Shown in pieces: positions 26,936 through 36,900 of a stretch of DNA of 56,632 nt. A program made the translations under genes and the position numbers. The notes beneath the pieces were generated by a model. It was not told the DNA's origin, searched no databases, and saw nothing but the letters and a program-made list of their open reading frames with translations. This DNA is from Myxococcales bacterium (GTDB taxonomy: Bacteria > Myxococcota_A > Polyangia > Palsa-1104), in contig JAQBQH010000037.1 of the NCBI GenBank assembly GCA_028287105.1, positions 1 to 56,632 on the forward strand, given 5' to 3'. How positions within the stretch are numbered: position 1 is the first letter of the stretch; every line of letters starts with the position of its first letter.

Positions 26936-27424
26936 ATGGCCGAACCTCGCTCCCGGTCCGCGCTCGTGGTCTCTGTCGTGTCGCTCGCCCTCGTCGCCGG
27001 CATCGCCATCTGGGCGCTGCGCGACGGCAAGGCGCCCGCGACCCCGCCGTCGCCCTCGACGCCGGCGGCAGCGGCGCCGGTTGCGCCTCCTGCTCCGCCG
27101 CCGACCCCGAGCACGCCGGCGCCGGCCGCGACCCCGCCCACCGCCGCGCCCACCGCCGCGACGACACCGCCGCTGGAGTCGGTCCCCCCCGAGATCAAGC
27201 CATTCGACGCGAAGGTTCCGCTCGAATCGATGTTGCAGCGCCGTCCCGAATTGATCCGCATGCTGAAGAAGAATCGCGAGTCGCTGACGGCGGATCTCGC
27301 CAAATCGCGCGCGAGCGGCGCCTCCGAGGAGGACGTGCGCCGCATCGAGCTGCGCATCAAGAGACTCGACGAACGCGTCGCAGAGCTCGAGCGACGCCAG
27401 GGCGCTGCGGAGCCAGCGCGGTGA
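26936..27424 (+). CDS. Single-pass membrane protein with Pro/Ala linker and coiled coil
   Basis: A 162-residue protein with an N-terminal transmembrane helix (about 9-28, ALVVSVVSLALVAGIAIWAL). A roughly 50-residue Pro/Ala/Thr linker follows, then a charged helical C-terminus (about 95-155, ending ELRIKRLDERVAELERR) likely to form a coiled coil. No family is recognised. ATG 26936 lies 2 bp after the protease stop, with AAGGGA about 9 nt before it inside the protease gene, so the two are probably co-transcribed. It may be a periplasmic tether or scaffold. Confidence 0.7.
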   Translation: MAEPRSRSALVVSVVSLALVAGIAIWALRDGKAPATPPSPSTPAAAAPVAPPAPPPTPSTPAPAATPPTAAPTAATTPPLESVPPEIKPFDAKVPLESMLQRRPELIRMLKKNRESLTADLAKSRASGASEEDVRRIELRIKRLDERVAELERRQGAAEPAR

Positions 27425-27470
27425 GCGCCCGCAAGACTTGAACAGCGCCGCGGAAACGCGCGGGATCTCG

Positions 27471-27493
27471 GGCACATCGCGTGTCTAATTTTT
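27471..27493 (+). terminator. Possible intrinsic terminator after the protease operon
   Basis: GGCAC (27471-27475) and GTGTC (27481-27485) can pair with one G-U, around a 5-nt loop, followed by TAATTTTT. The stem is short, but a T run is rare in this region and the site lies 47 bp after the last stop of the operon. Confidence 0.35.
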
Positions 27494-27656
27494 ACACCAC
27501 AGTTTAACACTGTTCTTCCCGCTTGTTAGCGGACGTTGTTCACAGCTTTGTGCGAGTTTTGAACAGCACCGGATGGCGCCGCCCCGCAAGTCCGCATTTT
27601 CTCTGCCCGTGTTTCTTGGATTCTGCATTGCATAGTTTACCAGCCAAGAGGTGACA

Positions 27657-28562
27657 ATGAGCCGGCTGACACTGTGCGCTTTCATGCTTTCGGGTCTTGC
27701 GGGATGTGCGACTTCTCCCACTGTCCAGCAAGAGGCGACTGCGCCGGGGCTGACGCTGAATGAAGCCGCCGGGGTCGTCAGCGGCACCTATTCCTCTGGC
27801 GCCGACAAGCTCGTCTTCGGCGCCAAGCTGCTCGAGCCCGGCGTCGTCGACGCCTGGGTCGACATCGGCGGCAAGACGCTGACCGTCCTCGCGCACCCCG
27901 ACGCCGCCGCCGCCGACTACGACGGCTTCGCCACGGCCGACGGCAGCACCACCGCGCTCAACGATTCCGCGCGCGAGCTCCTCCAGCAGTTCGGCGTCGA
28001 GATCAGCGAGCGCTCCGGCGACGTCGACTTCACCCCGCTCGACGTGCTCAAGCGCGCCGCCGGCTGGTGGAGCCAGACCAACGACGCCCAGAAGCTCCAG
28101 GTCGAGGTGCTCTCCGATCCCAACCACGGCTGGAGCAGCTTGTGCGGCTCCGTCTATAATTACGTCTGGGGCACCCACGACTGCTACGCCGGCGGCAACT
28201 GGACCCCGCAGACCCAGCGCCTGGCGCAGATCGCCTATCGCTACGACAACGCCACGGCGCTCTATTGCTGGGGCGGCGGATGGACGTCGGCGTGGCATGG
28301 CGAGCACAGCGCGAACTACGGTCCGAAATTCACCGGCGGCTGCTGGGGCCACTGCGGCGCCGGCTGCCCGGGTAGCTCGAACAACGAGGTCAATACGCAG
28401 GACTGCTTGAATCACGACGAGTGCACGACGATGCACGGCACGACCACCGGCGACTGCAACAACGAGTTCTCGAACTCGTCGGACGACTTCCTGTTCGCGT
28501 CGTCGTGCGGCGGCACCAAGCTCGCCGATCAGGCCTACCACGCCATCGGCGCCTGCCCGTAA
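27657..28562 (+). CDS. Lipoprotein with phospholipase A2-like domain
   Basis: A 301-residue lipoprotein: MSRLTLCAFMLSGLAGC, Cys17. ATG 27657 has AAGAGGTG just upstream. The N-terminal half (about 20-155) is an alpha/beta region of unknown type. The C-terminal half is Cys-rich and carries the two phospholipase A2 hallmarks: a calcium-loop-like GHCGAGCPG and a catalytic DCLNHDEC with His253-Asp254. The spacing and Cys pairs fit a secreted PLA2 fold, although the family-level match is my own motif reading. It would hydrolyse phospholipids outside the cell, possibly as a predation or scavenging enzyme. The 232-bp upstream region is unusually AT-rich and has repeated TTGAACAG-type motifs. Confidence 0.68.
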   Translation: MSRLTLCAFMLSGLAGCATSPTVQQEATAPGLTLNEAAGVVSGTYSSGADKLVFGAKLLEPGVVDAWVDIGGKTLTVLAHPDAAAADYDGFATADGSTTALNDSARELLQQFGVEISERSGDVDFTPLDVLKRAAGWWSQTNDAQKLQVEVLSDPNHGWSSLCGSVYNYVWGTHDCYAGGNWTPQTQRLAQIAYRYDNATALYCWGGGWTSAWHGEHSANYGPKFTGGCWGHCGAGCPGSSNNEVNTQDCLNHDECTTMHGTTTGDCNNEFSNSSDDFLFASSCGGTKLADQAYHAIGACP

Positions 28563-28611
28563 GCGCCTTCGCCCGCACCGCCCCGCCGCTCTTCGCCGAC
28601 CACCCTCTCTA

Positions 28612-29877
28612 CTAGTGACGCAATAGCCATCCTGCCAGCGCGTGCCACGCGAGCTCGGGCGCATCGGCGGCGTAGAGCAGATCGCCGTGACCGAAGTCCT
28701 CGGCGACGCGCTCCGCCCCGAAGCGGTGGACGACGTGCGTCGTCACGTCCGTCGACGAAACCCGCGTCGTCGAATAGAGCCCATGTTCTCCGAATCCGCC
28801 CGCGGCGCCGACGTAGTAGAGCGGCACCTGGATGCGCGCCAGCTCGGGCCGCGGCGAGTCGTGGCACCAGATGGCGTCGAGCTCCGCCGCCTCGCGCAGC
28901 GACTGATGCGGCGGCGCACCGGCGAACCAGGCGCTGACCCGCGCTTCCGATGACTCGCGCAGCGCGACCACGGTGCCGTCGGCGTCGAGGAGCGGCGCGC
29001 TCAAGTGGTACAGCGCCGTGTAGGGCGCGAACGCGTAGGTGAGCCCGGCCAACGTGAGCATCGCCCCGCGGTTGGTGTAGGGCGGAAAGATTGGCGACGG
29101 ATCATCCGGCGCGCTGCGGTCGAGCTGACCGGCCGTGATGAAGAAGCTGTTGTCGGAGTCGGTGATGCCGTGCGCGACGGCGTCGCGTTCAGCGGCGGCG
29201 TTGGCGCAGGCAAAGGCCTGCAGGTCGACGTCCGCGGGCGACAGGTCATAGTAGATGTCGAGCGCGGCGATCGCCGAGAGGTGGCGCCCGTCGGCGGCCG
29301 CGTAGGCGTAGGTGAGCTCGGCGCCGTGCGAAAATCCGCCCAGCACGATGCGGCCGGGATCGCCGTCGGTGACGGCGCGCGTCGCCCGTGCGAAGGCGAG
29401 CGCGACGCCGATGTCGCCGAGCTCCTGGGCGACGCCCATGTCGCCGAGATCCGAAACGTCGCCGTCGGTCGCCGGCAAGGTCCAGCGGCGATCGGCGCCC
29501 CACACGTCGATGTCGCGCGCCGCCAGATAGGGAGCGAGCCCCGGCGACGGCGACGGCGGCTGGCCGAGCGGCGGCACGAAGTTGGTCACGAAGCTCGCGA
29601 AGTCGCCGTGAAGCAGCATCAGCGCGTGCGCGCTCGGACGCGGCCGCCACGGCGCCTGCTCGCGCACGATGCGATGGATCCGCACGCGCGCGTTCGGCGT
29701 CATGCCCACGGGGATGTCGAATTGATAATGATAGATGTCGGCGGTCACCCGCTCACGCGTCACGCGAGGCGGCGAGCTGGGCGATTGCAGCGACGCGGCC
29801 TGACTGGCTGGGGGCGAGCTGTCGGGTGCGCACGCGGCGAGGAACACGAAGGCGAGAACGAAACGAGTCTCGGGCAA
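28612..29877 (-). CDS. Lipoprotein alpha/beta-hydrolase
   Basis: A 421-residue lipoprotein: MPETRFVLAFVFLAAC, Cys16. Hydrolase features are an oxyanion-hole motif ALMLLHGDF (about 85), nucleophile elbow GGFSHGAEL (Ser about 185), a probable acid near the C-terminal third and His in EDFGHGDLL (about 400). The spacing fits an alpha/beta-hydrolase with a lid insertion between about 215 and 330. The substrate cannot be told from sequence. It converges with the PLA2-like lipoprotein gene, and a LysR gene lies 57 bp upstream of its end on the same strand. Confidence 0.78.
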   Translation of the reverse strand: MPETRFVLAFVFLAACAPDSSPPASQAASLQSPSSPPRVTRERVTADIYHYQFDIPVGMTPNARVRIHRIVREQAPWRPRPSAHALMLLHGDFASFVTNFVPPLGQPPSPSPGLAPYLAARDIDVWGADRRWTLPATDGDVSDLGDMGVAQELGDIGVALAFARATRAVTDGDPGRIVLGGFSHGAELTYAYAAADGRHLSAIAALDIYYDLSPADVDLQAFACANAAAERDAVAHGITDSDNSFFITAGQLDRSAPDDPSPIFPPYTNRGAMLTLAGLTYAFAPYTALYHLSAPLLDADGTVVALRESSEARVSAWFAGAPPHQSLREAAELDAIWCHDSPRPELARIQVPLYYVGAAGGFGEHGLYSTTRVSSTDVTTHVVHRFGAERVAEDFGHGDLLYAADAPELAWHALAGWLLRH

Positions 29878-29933
29878 GAGTCACCTCTCTTCTCAGACAC
29901 CGGAGGCGTCACGAAGCGGCAACTCGGCGGAGC

Positions 29934-30809
29934 CTACAGGCTGATCTTCTCGCGCACGAGGTCGATGAAGGCGACCACCTTCGGCGAGAGGTGGCGCGCC
30001 GTCGGATAGATCGCGTGCAACGGCGTCTCCGCGGAGCGCCACTCCGGCAGCACTCGCTTGAGCCGCCCGGCGCGAATGTCGTCGACGCAGATGAACTCCG
30101 GCATCCACGCGATCCCGATCCCCAGACGCACCACCTCGCGCATGATCTCGAGGTCGTTCACCGTCAGCCGCGGCGAGACGCGGATCTCGGCCTTTTCATC
30201 CCCGGCATGCAAGGACCAGACGTTCGGCGTCACGCCCGCGCCGAAGCTGATGCAGGCGTGCTTTGCCAGATCCGCCGGGGTCCTGGGCGTCCCTTTGCGC
30301 TTGCAGTAGCTCGGCGCGGCGACCAGGACCCTCTTGATCGTGCCGAGGCTGCGGGCGACCAACGTCGAGTCCGCCAGCGGCGCCGCGCGGATGGCCACGT
30401 CGAAGCGCTCCTCCACCAGATCGACCTGGCGGTCGGTGCACATCAGCTCCACCTCGACCTCGGCATGACGCCTCAGATATTCGCCGACGATGGGGCCGAG
30501 CAACGCGAACGACAGCGGCGCGCTCACGCGCAGGAGGCCGCGTGGATCCGCCTGCGTGCTGCGCACCGCGTGCTCCGCCTCCTCGACCTCGGCCACGATG
30601 CGCGCGCTGTGCTCGTAATAGATGCGCCCGGCGTCGGTGAGGCCGAGCTTGCGGGTCGTGCGCTGAATGAGCCGAGCGCCGATGCGCTCCTCCAGCTCCG
30701 AGATCTTGCGGCTCACCGTCGACTTCGGCATCTCGAGCAGCCGCGCCGCGCCGCTGAAGCTCCCCGCCTGCACCACCCGCGCGAAGACGAGAATCTGGTT
30801 GAGGTCCAT
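29934..30809 (-). CDS. LysR-family transcriptional regulator
   Basis: A 291-residue LysR protein (start placed at MDLNQILVFARVV). The winged HTH (about 1-60) reads AGSFSGAARLLEMPKSTVSRKISELEERIG, followed by a linker helix and a periplasmic-binding-protein-like effector domain (about 90-290; LLRVSAPLSFALLGPIVGEYL). It belongs to the large CrgA/AaeR-like group with RTTRKLGLTDAG after the HTH. In-frame ATGs at 30827 and 30857 are other possible starts; none has a clear ribosome-binding site. The gene is divergent from the YceI-reductase-pirin-OsmC operon with about 117 bp between starts, the usual LysR arrangement, so it likely controls that operon in response to a redox-active compound. Confidence 0.9.
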   Translation of the reverse strand: MDLNQILVFARVVQAGSFSGAARLLEMPKSTVSRKISELEERIGARLIQRTTRKLGLTDAGRIYYEHSARIVAEVEEAEHAVRSTQADPRGLLRVSAPLSFALLGPIVGEYLRRHAEVEVELMCTDRQVDLVEERFDVAIRAAPLADSTLVARSLGTIKRVLVAAPSYCKRKGTPRTPADLAKHACISFGAGVTPNVWSLHAGDEKAEIRVSPRLTVNDLEIMREVVRLGIGIAWMPEFICVDDIRAGRLKRVLPEWRSAETPLHAIYPTARHLSPKVVAFIDLVREKISL

Positions 30810-30926
30810 GAGGCGTGATTGTTCCATAAGTGGGACAGTGATGTCCGTTTTTCGCATCTAGTGCCAGGCGTTGGACAGTCGCATGTTGTGGCGAGCAGCA
30901 GCGACGACGGACAAAGGAGAACGAAC

Positions 30927-31478
30927 ATGGCGACTCAGCGTTGGAACATCGATCCCAGCCACTCCGGTGTGCACTTCACGGTGCGGCACATGGTCATCTC
31001 GAAGGTCCGCGGCGCATTCGACCGCTGGCAGGGCACGGTCGACTTCGACGAGCAGAACCCCTCGGCATCCAAGGTGTCGGTGCGCATCGAAGCGGCGAGC
31101 GTCGACACCCGCGACGAGAAGCGCGACGCCCACCTGCGCTCGGCCGACTTCTTCGACGTCGAGAACCATCCGGCGCTCACCTTCGAGAGCACCAAGGTGG
31201 AGAAGCTCGACGGCAACGACTACCGCGTCACCGGCAAGCTCACGATTCACGGCATCACCAAGGAGGTCGCGCTCGAGGCCGAGTACCTCGGCGGCGGCAA
31301 GGATCCGTGGGGCAACGAGCGTCTCGGGTTCCAGGCGCGCACGGCCGTCAACCGCAAGGAGTTCGGCCTGAACTGGAACCAGGTGCTGGAAGCGGGCGGC
31401 GTCCTCGTCGGCGAGAAGATCGAGATTGCCCTCGACGTCCAGGCGATCAAGGCGCAGGCCAGCGAGCAGGCCGCCTAA
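30927..31478 (+). CDS. YceI-family lipid-binding protein
   Basis: A 183-residue YceI protein with the family features: WNIDPSHSGVHFTVRHMVISKVRGAF split over the first strands, VDTRDEKRDAHLRSADFFDVENHP, and FGLNWNQVLEAGGVLVGEKI. The fold is an extended lipocalin-like barrel that binds polyisoprenoids or fatty amides. No signal peptide is present, so this copy is predicted cytoplasmic, unlike periplasmic E. coli YceI. ATG 30927 has AAAGGAGA 6 nt upstream. It is the first gene of an operon with a quinone-reductase-like protein, pirin and OsmC (gaps 47, -4 and -4 bp). Cytoplasmic YceI proteins next to pirin or OsmC are common in stress operons. Confidence 0.93.
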   Translation: MATQRWNIDPSHSGVHFTVRHMVISKVRGAFDRWQGTVDFDEQNPSASKVSVRIEAASVDTRDEKRDAHLRSADFFDVENHPALTFESTKVEKLDGNDYRVTGKLTIHGITKEVALEAEYLGGGKDPWGNERLGFQARTAVNRKEFGLNWNQVLEAGGVLVGEKIEIALDVQAIKAQASEQAA

Positions 31479-31525
31479 GTCGAGGAACATCGACGGCGGT
31501 GCACGTTCAGCCTTACAAAGAAGAT

Positions 31526-32497
31526 ATGCGCGCTGTCCGCTTCGATCGCTTCGGCCCGCCCTCGGTGTTGCAGTTGGTCGACATCCCGCGACCGGCACCG
31601 GCGGCAGGCGAAGCGGTCGTCGAGATTCGCGCCGCGGCGATCAACCCGAGCGACGTGAAGAACGTCGCCGGGCGAATGTCGCAGACGAAGCCGCCGCGCA
31701 CGCCGGGCCGCGACTACGCCGGCGTCGTCGTCGACGGTCCGCGCGAATGGCAAGGGGTCGCCGTCTGGGGCACCGGCGGCGACCTCGGCTTTGCGCGCGA
31801 CGGGACACACGCCGAAGCGATCGTCGTCCCCGTGGAGTCGTTGCGGCGCAAGCCCGAGCGCTTGACCTTCGCCGAGGCGGCGGCGGTCGGCACTCCGTTC
31901 GTGACCGCCTACCTCGGGCTGACGCGCGCGTCGGCGACCAAAGCGGACGTCGTGATGGTGGCGGGAGCGGCGGGCTCCGTCGGCGGCGCGGCGGTGCAGA
32001 TCGCCACCTGGAGCGGCGCGACCGTCATTGGCCTCGTGCGCGACGACGCCCAGGCGGCAGTCGCCCGGTCGCTCGGCGCGCGCACCGTCATCATCCAGCG
32101 CGACAGTGACCCGACCGCGACCATGAAGGCCCTCCTCGGCGCGACGACGGTCGACATCGCGTTCGACACCACCGGGATCCTCCTCGACGCATCCGTGCAG
32201 GTGCTGCGTCACGCCGGTCGCGTCGTCGCCATCACCGCGCCGGCCGACGGCAAGGTCACGTTCAACCTCCGCGAGCTCTATCGCCGCGATGCCCGCATCA
32301 TCGGCGTCGACTCGATGACGCTGACGGCGCTCGACGCGGCCGCCATTCTCGAAGAGCTCGCCGCCGGCTTCGAAGCGGGCGCCCTCGCCGCGCGCCCGGT
32401 GACGGAGCGGCCGCTCGACGACGCGGTCGCGGCGTACCAGGAAAAAGCGGGCAAGATCGTTCTCGTGCCTAGACTCTCGGAGGGGTCCATAACATGA
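31526..32497 (+). CDS. Quinone oxidoreductase-like medium-chain dehydrogenase (zinc-independent)
   Basis: A 323-residue NADPH-dependent medium-chain reductase. The GroES-like N-terminal domain (about 1-120) has AAAINPSDVKN and GRDYAGVVVDG; the Rossmann domain (about 125-260) has the NADPH loop VAGAAGSVGGAAVQIA. The zinc-binding Cys/His set of alcohol dehydrogenases is absent, as in quinone reductases (QOR/zeta-crystallin). It would reduce quinones or unsaturated carbonyl compounds. Its stop overlaps the pirin start (ATGA), so it is translationally coupled in the LysR-flanked redox operon. Confidence 0.9.
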   Translation: MRAVRFDRFGPPSVLQLVDIPRPAPAAGEAVVEIRAAAINPSDVKNVAGRMSQTKPPRTPGRDYAGVVVDGPREWQGVAVWGTGGDLGFARDGTHAEAIVVPVESLRRKPERLTFAEAAAVGTPFVTAYLGLTRASATKADVVMVAGAAGSVGGAAVQIATWSGATVIGLVRDDAQAAVARSLGARTVIIQRDSDPTATMKALLGATTVDIAFDTTGILLDASVQVLRHAGRVVAITAPADGKVTFNLRELYRRDARIIGVDSMTLTALDAAAILEELAAGFEAGALAARPVTERPLDDAVAAYQEKAGKIVLVPRLSEGSIT

Positions 32498-33417
32498 GCT
32501 TCATGCCCTACGTCGAACCGGAATGCATCACGGAGCGCGAGCCGAGCGTCGACCTCGACATCGAGGCGCGCACGCGCGATCTCGGCGACGGCTTCACCGT
32601 CCGACGACTGCTCCCGTCGGCGGCCCGGCGCATGGTCGGGCCGTTCATCTTCGTCGACCACATGGGGCCGGTGCGCCTCGATCCCGGTCACGGCCTCGAC
32701 GTGCGCCCGCATCCGCACATCAACCTGGCGACGGTGACGTTCCTCTTCGAAGGTGAAATCCTGCACCGCGACAGCCTGGGCTCCGAGCAGCCGATCCGCC
32801 CCGGCGCCGTGAACTGGATGACCGCCGGCCGCGGCATCGTTCACTCGGAGCGCTCGCCCACGCTGGAACGCAAGAGCGGGCCGCGCCTCCACGGGATGCA
32901 GCTGTGGGTCGCGCTGCCGACGGCGTTCGAGGAGGTCGAGCCTTCGTTTCAGCACCATCCGGCGGCCACCATTCCCACCGTCGAGCGGCCGGGCTCGCGC
33001 CTGCGCGTCATCGCCGGGTCGGCGTACGGCGCCAGCTCGCCGGTCGAGGTGCTGTCGCCGCTCTTCTACGTCGAGGCGTTGCTCGAGCCGGGCACCGAGC
33101 TGGCGCTCCCCGACGAGCATCGCGGGCGCGCCGCCTATGTCGTCAGCGGCACCGTCTCCGCCGACGGCAAGAGCCACGGCGAAGGGGCCATGCTCGTCTT
33201 CCGCGAAGGCGTGCCCGCCCACGTCAAGGCGCTCGAGGCCGCGCGCGTCCTCCTCCTCGGCGGCGCCCCGCTCGACGGCGAGCGCCACATCTGGTGGAAC
33301 TTCGTCTCCAGCTCGACCGAGCGCCTCGAGCGCGCCAAGGACGACTGGCGCAACGGCCGCTTCGGCAAGGTCCCGGGCGACGAGACCGAGTTCATCCCGC
33401 TTCCGGAGACGCCATGA
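32494..33417 (+). CDS. Pirin-family protein
   Basis: A 307-residue bicupin of the pirin family. The metal-binding motif [16 protein letters not shown] followed by HRDSLG is intact, and the second motif [13 protein letters not shown] supplies the remaining His/Glu ligands. The C-terminal cupin (about 170-290) is present. Pirins bind iron and some, such as YhhW, have quercetin 2,3-dioxygenase activity or act as redox sensors. It overlaps the genes on both sides by 4 bp within the redox operon. Confidence 0.93.
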   Translation: MSFMPYVEPECITEREPSVDLDIEARTRDLGDGFTVRRLLPSAARRMVGPFIFVDHMGPVRLDPGHGLDVRPHPHINLATVTFLFEGEILHRDSLGSEQPIRPGAVNWMTAGRGIVHSERSPTLERKSGPRLHGMQLWVALPTAFEEVEPSFQHHPAATIPTVERPGSRLRVIAGSAYGASSPVEVLSPLFYVEALLEPGTELALPDEHRGRAAYVVSGTVSADGKSHGEGAMLVFREGVPAHVKALEAARVLLLGGAPLDGERHIWWNFVSSSTERLERAKDDWRNGRFGKVPGDETEFIPLPETP

Positions 33418-33860
33418 CCCCGTCCGATCCGCGCGCCGTCATCGTCAGCAGCACGGCCGCCCAGTTCGAGCAGTCGGTGACGGCCGGCCCGCACCACCTG
33501 GTCGTCGACGAGCCGACCGGCGTCGGCGGCGCCGACGCAGGCCCCACGCCCTACGACCTCCTGCTCGCGGCGCTCGGCGCCTGCACGTCGATGACGCTGA
33601 CGGTCTACGCGCGTCGCAAACAGTGGCCGCTGGAACGGGTCTCCGTCGAGCTGACCCACGCACGCATCCACGCCAAGGACTGCATCGACTGCGAGGACAG
33701 CACCCTTCGCCTGCAGCGTATCGAGCGCCACGTCACGCTGACGGGCCCTCTCACCGTCGAGCAGCGCGCCCGTCTCCTCGAGCTCGCCGACAAGTGCCCG
33801 GTCCACAAGACCCTCACCGGCATGCTCGACATCCGAACCAAGCTCGTCGATAGCCCATAG
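33414..33860 (+). CDS. OsmC-family peroxidase-like protein
   Basis: A 148-residue OsmC-fold protein with both redox Cys: Cys57 (LGACTSMTL) and Cys128 (DKCPVHKTL). The N-terminal [14 protein letters not shown] segment is typical. Members reduce organic hydroperoxides through the Cys pair. A second pair at Cys90/Cys93 (KDCIDCED) lies in a loop and is characteristic of one OsmC subgroup. It is the last gene of the operon YceI-reductase-pirin-OsmC, whose content points to a response to reactive organic or oxidant compounds. Confidence 0.92.
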   Translation: MTPSDPRAVIVSSTAAQFEQSVTAGPHHLVVDEPTGVGGADAGPTPYDLLLAALGACTSMTLTVYARRKQWPLERVSVELTHARIHAKDCIDCEDSTLRLQRIERHVTLTGPLTVEQRARLLELADKCPVHKTLTGMLDIRTKLVDSP

Positions 33861-33889
33861 GGCTCTTACGGCGCGGCCCTCCGACGGTG

Positions 33890-33895
33890 TATGAT
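33890..33895 (+). promoter_or_regulatory. -10 box before the kinase-ATPase gene
   Basis: TATGAT preceded by GTG, 14 nt before GTG 33910. No convincing -35 is present at 16-18 nt spacing (CTTACG lies at 19). The same GGTGTA-x-x-AT context occurs before two other genes (25812 and 40056). Confidence 0.4.
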
Positions 33896-33909
33896 GAGGG
33901 CGTATCGCC

Positions 33910-36900
33910 GTGTCCACACTCGATCACACGACGCTCCCGCAGCTGACCCGATTCCGCATCGTCTCCGTCCTCGGCGGCGGCGCGCAGGGCGCGGTCTACG
34001 AGGCGTATGACGTCGACCACCAGCTGCCGGTCGCGCTGAAGCTCCTCGGCGCGCGCCGCCCCGATCAGATCCTCCGCTTCAAGAACGAGTTCCGCGCGGT
34101 GCGCGATCTGCGCCACCCGAACCTGGTCACGCTCGGCGAGCTCTTCGAGGAGGACGGCCGCTGGTTCTTCACCATGGAGCTGGTGCGTGGGAGGGACTTC
34201 ATCACGTGGGTGCGCGGCGCGGCGGCGCAGGGGGACGGTAGCTCGCAGCTGCACTCGCGACGCGACACGGCGGACATGACGGCGACGGTGCAGCTACCGG
34301 GGGCGCTGCGCCTGCTGCTGCCGACGGGGCCCACGGGACCGGCAGGATCGACGGAACCGACGGCCGCCCCGCGCGCAGAGCCAACCGCGGAGCCGCCGGG
34401 CGCGTCGTCGGCCTTCGATGAAGCGCGGCTGCGCGGCGCGCTGCGCGATCTGGCGCGAGCCATCGCCGTGCTCCACTCGACGGGAAAGGTTCACCGCGAC
34501 CTCAAGCCGTCGAACGTGCTCGTCGAGGAGAGCGGCCGCCTCGTGCTGATCGACTTCGGCGTCGTGGCGGAGCTGACCGATCAAGAGGCCGACCGCGGTC
34601 TGGTCATCGGCACCACCAACTACATGGCGCCGGAGCAGGTGCGCGGCGAGGCGGTGGGCGCCGCCGCCGACTGGTACGCGTTCGGCGGCATGCTGTTCGA
34701 GGCGCTCACGGGCCGGCGCCCGTTCAACGGCCGCCCCGACGACGTCATGCAGCTCAAGTGCTCTTTCGAGGCGCCACGCGCGCGCACGCTCGTCGCCGAT
34801 CTGCCGCCCGATCTGGAGGAGCTGTGCGCCCGCCTCCTGGCGCGCGTGCCCGAGGAGCGCCCGTCGCAGAGCGAGATCCTGCACGCGCTCGACGTCGAGC
34901 CGCTCGAGCTGATGGTCTCGCGCAGCGGCAGCGGTCTCGGCGGCCCCTTCGTCGGGCGCGATCGAGAGCTCGGCCTCCTCGAAGACGCGTATGCGGCCAC
35001 GCGCATGGGCACCACGGTCTCCCTATTCGTCGAAGGCGAGTCGGGGATCGGCAAGAGTGCGCTGGCCTCGCACTTCCTCGAGCGCCTGCGCACGTCGGTG
35101 CCGAAGCTCCTGGTCCTGCGCGGCCGCTGTCACGATCAGGAGCGCGTCCCCTACAACGCCTTCGACTCGGTGATCGACGGCGTCGTCCGCTACCTGCAGA
35201 CGCGACCGACGGTACGTCCCACGGCGCTGGCTGCGCTCGGAAAGCTGTTCCCGTCGGTGCGCGCGGTGGCGCCCGGCGCCGGCGTGGCACCCGCGAGCGG
35301 CGCGCTGCGCTCCGAGCGCGTCGAGGCCTTCGAGGCGGTCGGCGAGGTGCTGCGCGTCCTCGGGCTACGGCGATCGCTCGTCATTCTCGTCGAGGATCTG
35401 CAGTGGGCCGACGCCGACAGCCTGGCGCTGCTCGAGTCGTTGACTGGCGGACCGAGGGTCGCGCCCTTCTTGTTCCTCGGGACCGCGCGCGCGGGCGAGG
35501 GCGGTGCGCCGAGCGCAGCCTGCCGGGCGGCGCGCGGAGATTGCCGGCGTATCGTGCTGGAGCCACTGCCCGCCGAGGCTGCCGAGCGGCTGGCGCGCGC
35601 CGCGCTCGACGCGCACGGCATCGCGCCGATGGCCGAGGCGGTCGTCGCCGAGACCGGCGGCCATCCGCTCTTCATCGACGAGCTGGTGCGCCACATCGCG
35701 CGGCGCGGCGCGGCGTCGGCAGGAGGGCTCGACGAGGCGCTGCGCGATCGGTTGACCGACCTCTCGACGAGCGCTCGCGCTGTGCTCGATCTCGTGGCCG
35801 TCGCCGGCACGCCGCTGCCGCAGCGGCTGATCGCCGCCGCTTCGACGCTCGCGCCGCCCGCGTTTGCCGAGAACGTCGCCACCCTCCGCGCCGCCCGGCT
35901 CGTGCGCGTGGCCGGCTCGCGCAAGGAAGACACCATCGAGGCGCAGCACGATCGCCTGCGCGTCGTGGTCTACGACGCGCTCGCCGACGACGAGCGCCGC
36001 CGCCTCCACCTGCGCCTCGCCGAGGTGCTCGACGCCAGCGGCGCCGGCCCCGAGCTGCTCGCCACCCACTTCACGCGCGCCGGAGAGAGAGCGCGCGGGC
36101 TGCCCTACGTGATCGCCGCCGCCCGCGCCGCGGCCAACTCGCTCGCCTTCGCCTCGGCGGCCGAGCTCTGGCGCAGCGCCCTGGCGCTCGGACCGGACGG
36201 CACCGTCGAGCGCCAGGTGCTGGTCGGCCTCGCCGAAGCGCTGCAGAACGACGGGCGCGCGGCCGACGCCGCCGAGCTCTTCCTGCGCGCCGCCGCCCTC
36301 GCCGAAGCCGAGCCGCTGGAGGCCCTCGACCTCCGCCGGCGCAGCGTCGAGCAATTCATCATGGGCGGTCATCTGGAGCGCGGCCTCGAGACCGCCGGAC
36401 CGGTCCTCGACGCCACCCGGCTGCGCCCGCCCGGCGGGCAGCTCTCGCTCCTTCTGCGCGTCGGGTGGAACACGCTGCGGCTGCGCAAGATGCCGCTGTC
36501 GTGGCACAGCCGCCCGGCCGCGTCGGTGTCCCCGGCCGAGCTTCAGCGCCTCGACGTCTGCTGGTCGATGGGCGCCGGCCTGGCGATGATCGATCTGCCG
36601 CGCTCGGCCTTTTTCTCGACGGAGGGGGCGCTGGGCTGTCTCGAGGTCGGCGAGCCCATGCGCATCTGTCGCGCGCTGGTGTCGGCGTCGTTGAGCGCCT
36701 CGGGCATGAACCGCCGCGAGCAGGCCGCGTCGCTCGTCGCCGCCGCCCGGCGCGCCGCCGAGGAGCACGGCTCGGACCTGGCGCGCTTCTACGCCGCGCT
36801 CGCCCATTACGCGTACTGCTACATGGTCGACACCGATTTCGCGAGCTGCCTGGCCGGACAGCCGGAGCTCGATCGGCTGTGGCGCTCCGCCGGCCGCGGC

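Noticed and set aside
26936..27424. Possible TonB-like protein because of the TM and Pro/Ala linker
   Set aside because: The C-terminal part is a coiled coil and lacks the TonB C-terminal domain.
27471..27493. Considered a CRISPR leader or attachment site in the AT-rich region
   Set aside because: No repeat-spacer pattern, no integrase and no tRNA; a weak terminator is the simpler reading.
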